The translations under genes and the position numbers were made by a program. A stretch of DNA of 11,091 bases, taken from contig WFTY01000310.1 of NCBI GenBank assembly GCA_015485245.1, positions 1 through 11,091 of the forward strand, written 5' to 3'. Source of the stretch: Anaerolineales bacterium (GTDB lineage: Bacteria; Chloroflexota; Anaerolineae; Anaerolineales; UBA11858). Below, in pieces: positions 5,877 to 11,091 of this stretch. The first letter of the stretch is position 1, and every line of letters starts with the position of its first letter. The notes under the pieces were generated by a model. It was not told where the DNA came from and searched no databases. It worked only from the letters and a program-made list of their open reading frames with translations.

Positions 5877-6239
5877 ATGTTACGTATCGTCATTCTCTCT
5901 CGTGGATCAATTTTCGCTGCTGGTATCGCCCGCCGGCTGGGTGAACGCGAGGATGTGGAGATGGTACGACTTGTTGATGTGAGGCGCGATGACGTTCTCG
6001 ATCAGGTGCGCGGTTTGAGGCCCTCGCTGGTCATCCTTGACGCCACCGATGCGATTGCCTGCCAGCGCTTGTCTGTAGCTGGAATCCTGAACGCGGTGCC
6101 CGGCGTTACCCTGATCCAGGTCGATCCCCGGAGCGACCAGATTGTCATCTTCAAGAGTGTTGAAAAGCAGGCTGCACGCGTGAATGATATTGTGGCTGCT
6201 TTTCACGATGTGAGTACGGAATTATGCGCAGGAATTTGA
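5877..6239 (+). CDS. Orphan degenerate receiver-like protein, first gene of the cytochrome operon
   Basis: 120 residues from ATG 5877, chosen because MLRIVILSRG is the expected first strand of a CheY-like fold; the longer reading from 5805 adds an unrelated stretch. No good Shine-Dalgarno is seen. The pattern of RIVIL, the AGIARRLGE helix, DVEMVRLVD, LRPSLVILDATD (Asp55 at the phospho-acceptor position) and PGVTLIQV follows the receiver fold. The N-terminal acidic pair is replaced by Leu-Ser, and the switch Thr and Lys are not evident, so it is probably a pseudo-receiver that is not phosphorylated in the normal way. No output domain is present. Its end overlaps the decahaem cytochrome start by 16 bases, implying translational coupling. 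Its function is unknown; a partner-binding or regulatory role in cytochrome expression or assembly is speculation. Confidence 0.7.
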   Translation: MLRIVILSRGSIFAAGIARRLGEREDVEMVRLVDVRRDDVLDQVRGLRPSLVILDATDAIACQRLSVAGILNAVPGVTLIQVDPRSDQIVIFKSVEKQAARVNDIVAAFHDVSTELCAGI

Positions 6240-7456
6240 AGTACGTCATCGTTGGAATTATCGGGTTGCTGGTTTTTGGCGCGCCGGGCGTCGCCTGGGC
6301 GCAGGGGGAAAATCCGCCGGAGCCGCCGCACGGGAACGCCAATTGTTTGATGTGTCACACCGATCCGGTGTTCACCGGCAATCTGCCCTCTGGAGAGACG
6401 GTGTCGTTGTACATTGATCCGGGCGAGTACTACCGCTCCGTCCACGCAGAAGCCGGTCTGGAGTGCCTGGCCTGCCATACCGAGCAGAAGGAGTATCCGC
6501 ACGGGAAATCGCAGGTGAGCTGCATGAAGTGCCATAGCGACCCGACGGCGCTCGGCGAGGGGAACGCCGCGGTGGAGTATCAGCCTTTATCAGTGAAGCT
6601 GGACTACCCCGACGCGCGCGAATTGACGCTGGTGTTCAACGCGGAGTGCCGCCGTTGTCACGAAGAGCAATTTGTCGAGGCCGTTGACAGCGCGCACTCC
6701 CGCGTGCTGGAGGGGGGCAATCGCTTTGCCCCCGTTTGTGTGGATTGCCACGGCAGTCACAACATCACCTCGCCCAACAAGCCCCGGCGCAAAATTTCCG
6801 AGACCTGCGCCAGTTGCCACCTCTCGGTGTACACCACCTATCGTTCCAGCGTGCATGGGGCTGCTCTGGACGAAGATAATCCCGATGTCCCCAGTTGCGT
6901 GGAATGCCACGGGGTGCACAGCATCAGCGGGCCGCGCGAGCCGGAGTTCCGCGATCAGATGATCGCCGTTTGTGGCAGTTGCCACGCCGATGAGGAGCGC
7001 ATGTCCAAATATGGCATCTCGACCGCGGTTTTCGAGACCTATCTGGATGATTTCCACGGGCGCACGGTGAACTTCTTCCGGCAGCAAGACCCCAATCAGC
7101 CCAGCAACAAGGCCACCTGTTTTGACTGTCATGGCATTCACAACATCCGCAGCCCCGAGGACGAGCGCTCGACCGTTTACCCCGATAACCTGCAAGGGAC
7201 CTGCCAGCAATGTCATGAGGACGCCAGCATCACCTTCCCACAGGCCTGGCTGGGGCATTACGCCCCCTCCTGGGAACGTACGCCCGTGCTCTATGGCGTC
7301 AATGTGGCTTACAAATTCCTCATCCCGGTTGTTTTGACAGGGTGTATCGGATACATCGCCCTGGATGCCGGCCGTCGTTTGCGCCAGCGCAGGGATAAGT
7401 TTGCCCCCACCAGTGAGGAAGATTATTACGAAGAAGGAAGCCCAGACGATGAGTAA
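6224..7456 (+). CDS. Secreted, C-terminally membrane-anchored decahaem c-type cytochrome
   Basis: 410 residues. A signal peptide covers about residues 1-26 (hydrophobic core VIVGIIGLLVFGA, cleavage near AWA/QG). Ten CXXCH motifs begin at residues 41, 81, 100, 142, 172, 195, 225, 250, 299 and 327. Three have the extended form CXXCHGxHxI (172, 225, 299), alternating with plain CXXCH to give an internally repeated module. A C-terminal transmembrane helix (about 358-380) is followed by a basic and then acidic tail, so the haem domain faces outwards and is tethered. It overlaps the preceding gene by 16 bases and the following cytochrome b gene by 8. With cytochrome b next to it, it probably accepts electrons from quinol via that subunit, a layout like the multihaem and FdnI halves of Geobacter CbcL but as two proteins. 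It may instead work as a reductase; no non-haem catalytic site is visible. Confidence 0.93.
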   Translation: MRRNLKYVIVGIIGLLVFGAPGVAWAQGENPPEPPHGNANCLMCHTDPVFTGNLPSGETVSLYIDPGEYYRSVHAEAGLECLACHTEQKEYPHGKSQVSCMKCHSDPTALGEGNAAVEYQPLSVKLDYPDARELTLVFNAECRRCHEEQFVEAVDSAHSRVLEGGNRFAPVCVDCHGSHNITSPNKPRRKISETCASCHLSVYTTYRSSVHGAALDEDNPDVPSCVECHGVHSISGPREPEFRDQMIAVCGSCHADEERMSKYGISTAVFETYLDDFHGRTVNFFRQQDPNQPSNKATCFDCHGIHNIRSPEDERSTVYPDNLQGTCQQCHEDASITFPQAWLGHYAPSWERTPVLYGVNVAYKFLIPVVLTGCIGYIALDAGRRLRQRRDKFAPTSEEDYYEEGSPDDE

Positions 7457-8285
7457 GCGTAACGCCCCTCGGACGAAAAAGCGGCGCGTAAGCCGACGCC
7501 AACTGATAGAAGCCGCTGCGCGTTTGCAACGCGGCGTTGATGGCGAGCTCTATGTGATCCGGTTTTCACCGGCGCAACGAGTTGAGCATTTGTTGTTGAT
7601 TGCCTCGTTTACCATGCTGGCGCTGACCGGGCTGGCGCAGCGCTATGCGGCGACCTCGCTGGGCACCCTGCTGTTGCGCCTGCTGGGCGGCATCGAAACC
7701 AGCCGGCAGATTCACCACATTTTCGCCCTCTTGTTCTTCCTGGAGTCGGTTTACCACTTGCTGGTGTTTGTGTACGACGTGTTCGTCAAGCGGCAGCGCA
7801 GCGAGATCTTGCCCAACCGCGAGGATCTCAAGCAGCTGGGCGAGATGCTCCGCTACAACCTGGGTAAATCTGACAAGCACCCTCATTTTGGGCGCTATAC
7901 CTTCGAAGAAAAGATGGAGTACTGGGCTTTGGTGTGGGGGGCGCTGGTGATGGGCATTACCGGGGCGATGCAATGGTTCCCCACCCTTGTCGCTCGCTGG
8001 CTGCCGGGCTCGGTCATCCCGATCGCGCGCGCCATCCACGGGTGGGAGGCCGTGCTGGCCGTGGCGACCATCGCCGTGTGGCACACCTATCACGTCCTCA
8101 TCAAGACGCGCAACACCAGCATGTTCACCGGCAAGTTGAGCATCGCGCAGATGGAGGAAGAGCACCCTGCTGAGCTGGAGTTCATTTTGTGGGCTGTCTC
8201 GAAGCTGGAAGAGTTGCAGGGCGATACAGGTACTCAAAAAGCCAGGAGCGAAACGGTTGTTGAAGAAGCTTTTTCTCAGGCATAG
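7449..8285 (+). CDS. FdnI/HydC-type dihaem cytochrome b, membrane subunit
   Basis: 278 residues from ATG 7449, preceded by AAGGAAG at 7434-7440 and overlapping the decahaem stop by 8 bases. The N-terminus is cytoplasmic and strongly basic. Four transmembrane segments lie at about 45-66, 86-112, 157-178 and 197-218. RFSPAQRVEHLLLIASFTMLALTGL with His47, IHHIFALLFFLESVYHLL with His89/His90/His103, and AIHGWEAVLAVATIAVWHTYH with His197/His212/His215 supply b-haem ligands in the pattern of formate dehydrogenase gamma and hydrogenase cytochrome b subunits. The segment FGRYTFEEKMEYWALVWGALVMGITG is highly typical of that family. It most likely passes electrons between menaquinone and the decahaem or NapC-like cytochrome. 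No formate dehydrogenase or hydrogenase catalytic genes are in the window. The C-terminus is a glutamate-rich cytoplasmic tail. Confidence 0.9.
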   Translation: MSKRNAPRTKKRRVSRRQLIEAAARLQRGVDGELYVIRFSPAQRVEHLLLIASFTMLALTGLAQRYAATSLGTLLLRLLGGIETSRQIHHIFALLFFLESVYHLLVFVYDVFVKRQRSEILPNREDLKQLGEMLRYNLGKSDKHPHFGRYTFEEKMEYWALVWGALVMGITGAMQWFPTLVARWLPGSVIPIARAIHGWEAVLAVATIAVWHTYHVLIKTRNTSMFTGKLSIAQMEEEHPAELEFILWAVSKLEELQGDTGTQKARSETVVEEAFSQA

Positions 8286-8324
8286 TTTAGCGGTTGCAGC
8301 ATGGATGATTGGAGGTAGCAAAGG

Positions 8325-9839
8325 ATGCGATTTCGTCTCTCATTGCCGAAGTTGAAGCGCCCGGGATGGCTGCGCTGGCCGAAAATTACCCTCGATCTTA
8401 ACCAGGAGGCGGATCGGCGCAAGTTAGCCTTCGGGTGTCTCGGCGTGTTTTTTATCGGTATTCTGGTTGTGGTGAGCGGCTATGAAGGTTATCGCTACAC
8501 CGAGTCGGCCGAGTTTTGCGGCACGGCCTGTCACCCTATGGCGCCGCAGTTCGATCGCTACGAGGCTTCGGCGCATGCCAATGTAGAGTGCGCCAAGTGT
8601 CATATTGGCCCTGGGGCTTCCTTCTTCGTCAAGTCGAAGATCGATGGCGCCCGACAGGTGGTCGCCGTGCTGCTCGACACCTATGATCGCCCGATTAAAA
8701 GCCCGGTCCACGACTTGCGACCGGCGCGCGAGATTTGTGAGCAATGTCATAATCCCTCCACGTTCCGCGACAATATCATCAAGAGCGTGGTGCACTACTC
8801 CTCGGACGAGGAAAACACCGCCATCACTTCCACCTTTATCTTGAAAATGGGCGGCTGGGAAGAGTACACCGGCATCAGCGAAGGCATTCACTGGCATATC
8901 ACCGCCCCGGTTTACTACATCGCCGCCGATGAGCAACGACAGGTCATCTTGTGGGTCGGGGTAGAACAGCCGGATGGTTCGCTCAAAGAGTACTATTCGC
9001 GCGACATGCTCACCATGGCGCAGTCCAACTTTGTCGAAGAGGCCTTCGCTTTGGGCGAGGTGCGTCGCATGGACTGCATCGATTGCCATAACCGCACAGC
9101 GCATTTGATCCCCCCGCCGGACGTGGTCGTCGACCAGGCCCTGGGCGCGGGGAAGATCGCCCGAGATCTGCCGTATATCCGCTTGAAGGCGGTGGAGCTT
9201 CTCTCGCCGGCGTATCCCACCCGCGAGGCGGGGTTCGAAGCGATCGAGGGCCTGGCGGATTTCTATCGTCAGAAATACCCGGATGTTTTCCGCTCCCGCC
9301 AGAAGGAAGTTCAGGCGGCGGTGGATGAGCTGAAGGAAATTTTCAGCCAGAGCCAGTTCCCGGATATGAACCTCTCCTGGGATACCAACCCGAACAACGC
9401 CCGGCATACGCCGTTCCCCGGTTGCTTCCGCTGCCATGATGACAAGCACGTCAGCGTAGACGAAAGCGGGCGCGAGGTGGATTCCATCAGCGTGAAGTGC
9501 AATCTTTGCCACACGGTACCCATCGTGGGCGAGGGCGACGAGACGATCGTGGACGCGCCGGTGATCGCCGGGGCTGTGCCTGAATCCCATTCGGATTTTC
9601 GCTTTACGGTGGAGCATCGCACTGTCACCGAGCAGCAGACCGAGGCGGAATGCTATCAGTGCCATGGCAAGAGCTTCTGCAGCAACGAGGCCTGCCATAA
9701 CCTGGATCACCCCGAGGATATGGTTTTTACCCACGCGGAGGAATACGAGCAGCGCGGCGAACAGGTGTGCTACACCTGCCATCAAAACTTTGTGCTTTGC
9801 AGCCGCTGTCACCCGGGTGGCATTATCGAGAATCCCTAG
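8325..9839 (+). CDS. NapC/NirT-like multihaem cytochrome c with ten haem-binding motifs
   Basis: 504 residues; ATG 8325 has GGAGGT at 8311-8316 with 8-base spacing. A basic N-terminus and one uncleaved anchor (about 34-52) precede the haem domain, as in NapC/NrfH/ImcH-type quinol dehydrogenases. The motifs are CGTACH at 65 (CX3CH, followed by PM, a CHxM arrangement where Met may be an axial ligand as in NrfH), CXXCH at 89, 138, 251, 367, 392, 443, 482 and 492, and CSNEACH at 452 (CX4CH). That makes eight standard and two expanded motifs. The region 143-250 between haems three and four is haem-free and probably a folded insert. NapC/NirT proteins oxidise membrane quinol and hand electrons to extracytoplasmic partners. 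The gene follows the cytochrome b by 39 bases. The number of haems actually attached cannot be read from sequence. Confidence 0.9.
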   Translation: MRFRLSLPKLKRPGWLRWPKITLDLNQEADRRKLAFGCLGVFFIGILVVVSGYEGYRYTESAEFCGTACHPMAPQFDRYEASAHANVECAKCHIGPGASFFVKSKIDGARQVVAVLLDTYDRPIKSPVHDLRPAREICEQCHNPSTFRDNIIKSVVHYSSDEENTAITSTFILKMGGWEEYTGISEGIHWHITAPVYYIAADEQRQVILWVGVEQPDGSLKEYYSRDMLTMAQSNFVEEAFALGEVRRMDCIDCHNRTAHLIPPPDVVVDQALGAGKIARDLPYIRLKAVELLSPAYPTREAGFEAIEGLADFYRQKYPDVFRSRQKEVQAAVDELKEIFSQSQFPDMNLSWDTNPNNARHTPFPGCFRCHDDKHVSVDESGREVDSISVKCNLCHTVPIVGEGDETIVDAPVIAGAVPESHSDFRFTVEHRTVTEQQTEAECYQCHGKSFCSNEACHNLDHPEDMVFTHAEEYEQRGEQVCYTCHQNFVLCSRCHPGGIIENP

Positions 9840-9863
9840 TGAGATGCACCCTGGAGGTGTAGG

Positions 9864-10856
9864 ATGAACACTCTTTTTGGAAAAGCACGCCAGTGGTTGA
9901 CAGATACCCTCAACAGCACGCAGCGCCTCACCCGCCTGGTGATGCAGGTGTTGGTCCTGGTGATCGGCGTGGGCGTCGCCTTCGGCATTTATTATTACTG
10001 GGATCGTTACGTCCGCCTGGGCGATCAATCGCCGGTTGAGTTGAGTGTGACCCAGTTGGAAGAAGCCGTGCGTGAAGACCCGCAGGACCCGGAGAGGCGG
10101 CTGGCGTTGGCGGAGATGTATCTCAGCCAGGAGCGCTATGCCGACGCGCTGGCGCAGGCGGAAGCGGTGCTGGAGGCGTTCCCCAACCAGGATCGCGCGT
10201 ATCTGATCGCCGGCGTCGCCAACGTCCGCATGGAGAAATACGAAGCGGCGTTGGAGCCGCTGCACCAGTTCGCTGAGGTGCGCAGCCAGGCGGATACCGC
10301 CGGATCCGACCGCCTGCTGGAGACGGCGTACTACTTCCTGGGCGATAGCTACCTGGCCCTCGAGCAACCCGAACAGGCGATCGAGGTGCTGGAGAAAGCC
10401 ATCGCCATCGACCGCACCGACGCGGACGCCCTTTATCAGTTAGGCGTGGCCTATATCCGCATCGGCGAAGCGCAGAATGCCTTGCAATACCTGGATCGCG
10501 CCGTGCGCCTGGTGCCGGATTTTGAGGAGAGCTACACCGCCATGATCGAGGCCTACAGCCAGTTGGGGGAGAGCGATTACGTCGCTTACGCCCGCGGCAT
10601 GCAGGCTTATTCGCTCAAGGATTACTCGACGGCGCTCACTCACCTGAAGGCGGCCACCGAAGCCCTGCCCGAGTTCGAGCCCGCCCATGCCGGTTTGGGG
10701 CTGACGTACGAGCAACTGGGGCAGTACGACGAGGCGCTGGCGGCGATTGAGTACGCGCTTTCTCTGGAGCCATCGGATCTGGTCGCCCAGCAGGCGCGCG
10801 GCCGCCTGACGATCATTCTGGAACAAGAACAGCAAGGCCAGAACAACGAGGGCTAG
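9864..10856 (+). CDS. Membrane-anchored TPR-repeat protein
   Basis: 330 residues; ATG 9864 follows GGAGGTG at 9853-9859. An N-terminal anchor lies at about 24-45 (VMQVLVLVIGVGVAFGIYYYW), then a solenoid of about six to seven TPR-like units between residues 60 and 305, for example DPERRLALAEMYLSQERYADALAQAEAVL, TDADALYQLGVAYIRIGEAQNALQYL and EPAHAGLGLTYEQLGQYDEALAAIEYAL. The tail is Gln/Glu/Asn-rich. TPR proteins are scaffolds; in cytochrome c operons anchored TPR proteins such as NrfG and CcmI bind apocytochromes or maturation partners. Its position 24 bases after the NapC-like gene makes a cytochrome assembly or complex-organising role likely (inference). I see no haem motif in it. Confidence 0.87.
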   Translation: MNTLFGKARQWLTDTLNSTQRLTRLVMQVLVLVIGVGVAFGIYYYWDRYVRLGDQSPVELSVTQLEEAVREDPQDPERRLALAEMYLSQERYADALAQAEAVLEAFPNQDRAYLIAGVANVRMEKYEAALEPLHQFAEVRSQADTAGSDRLLETAYYFLGDSYLALEQPEQAIEVLEKAIAIDRTDADALYQLGVAYIRIGEAQNALQYLDRAVRLVPDFEESYTAMIEAYSQLGESDYVAYARGMQAYSLKDYSTALTHLKAATEALPEFEPAHAGLGLTYEQLGQYDEALAAIEYALSLEPSDLVAQQARGRLTIILEQEQQGQNNEG

Positions 10857-10875
10857 ACTTTTTGGAGGTATGTTG

Positions 10876-11091
10876 ATGAGCGACGAGAAACGGACTGTAT
10901 CGGAAGACAACACCGAGCTGGTGCTGGAGCCGGAAACCGGCGACGAAGAGCGCGAGCAGAAGCGTCGACGCCTGCTCTTGCTGCTGTTGCTCCTGCTTTT
11001 GCTCTTGCTGGCCTGTGTGTGCGGCCTGTTCTTCCGCTACTGGCAAAAGCCGGAGCCGTTGCCGGAGCTGGTGCCCCTGCCGGTGGAGAAC
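10876..11091 (+). CDS. Membrane protein with a 13-leucine transmembrane segment (3' truncated by window end)
   Basis: 72 codons are open to the window edge. ATG 10876 is preferred over ATG 10870 because GGAGGT at 10864-10869 would be directly against the earlier ATG but 6 bases from the later one. An acidic N-terminal part (about 1-28) is followed by basic residues KRRR (29-32), 13 consecutive leucines (33-45), then ACVCG and aromatic residues, a typical single anchor with the N-terminus inside by the positive-inside rule. The next residues, KPEPLPELVPLPVEN, form a proline-rich linker leading to an extracytoplasmic domain that is not in the window. In similar cytochrome neighbourhoods I recall such anchors preceding beta-propeller (NHL-like) domains, but nothing here shows that. 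It starts 19 bases after the TPR gene and is probably in the same operon. Confidence 0.7.
   Translation, partial: MSDEKRTVSEDNTELVLEPETGDEEREQKRRRLLLLLLLLLLLLLACVCGLFFRYWQKPEPLPELVPLPVEN

Noticed and set aside
7449..8285. Assignment of the cytochrome b as a formate dehydrogenase subunit.
   Set aside because: No molybdopterin catalytic subunit or iron-sulfur subunit is nearby; the context is multihaem cytochromes, so only the membrane-subunit family resemblance is kept.
8424..10367. A 647-codon open frame on the minus strand opposite the NapC-like and TPR genes.
   Set aside because: It is antisense to genes with ten haem motifs and TPR repeats in the right frame, it spans two genes, and its translation shows no recognisable family. 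Long antisense frames are common in GC-rich coding sequence.

Overview
The window comes from a fairly GC-rich genome (about 60% in the rows I counted outside one AT-richer insert). All genes are on the + strand. The protein styles (a NapC/NirT-like cytochrome with an FCGxxCHxM first heme, an FdnI-type cytochrome b, NarL-family signalling, a CDP-paratose-epimerase-like sugar enzyme) suggest an environmental anaerobe or facultative anaerobe, most likely Chloroflexota (Anaerolineae-like). That taxonomic guess rests on recall of protein families, not on a search.

Region 1 (1-3387) is part of a surface-polysaccharide locus: the 3' part of a CDP-paratose 2-epimerase-like SDR enzyme, a GT4-type glycosyltransferase, and a class I SAM methyltransferase. 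Between the first two sits a 488-base unit (878-1365). It holds an S23/four-helix-bundle gene bracketed by degenerate GTGTCAG heptamer arrays, in direct orientation on the left and inverted on the right. Removing it on paper leaves a 4-base intergenic gap and places an AAGGAG Shine-Dalgarno 9 bases before the glycosyltransferase ATG. The unit therefore looks like an insertion into a tight operon.

Region 2 (about 3429-5618) is a two-component system behind a good sigma70-type promoter. The histidine kinase carries two CXXCH c-type haem motifs in its extracytoplasmic sensor and a HisKA_3 core. Its stop overlaps by one base the start of a NarL/LuxR-type response regulator.

Region 3 (5619-5876) is the only gene-free stretch of note. 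It holds a large terminator hairpin and then four copies of TACCC/GGGTA within 40 bases, a plausible operator for the regulator just upstream. Weak promoter-like elements follow.

Region 4 (5877 to the window end) is a tightly packed operon: an orphan degenerate receiver-like protein, a secreted and C-terminally anchored decahaem cytochrome, an FdnI/HydC-type cytochrome b, a NapC/NirT-like cytochrome with ten haem motifs (two of them CX3CH and CX4CH), a membrane-anchored TPR protein, and the start of a membrane protein with a run of 13 leucines. The set resembles quinol-oxidising inner-membrane modules of extracellular or anaerobic electron transfer: cytochrome b plus multihaem c as in Geobacter CbcL, and NapC/NirT-type as in ImcH. 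Here they are split into separate genes and combined in one operon. The working model (inference) is that the haem-c kinase senses extracytoplasmic redox state or a haem ligand, and its regulator controls an operon that moves electrons from menaquinol through about 20 c-haems.
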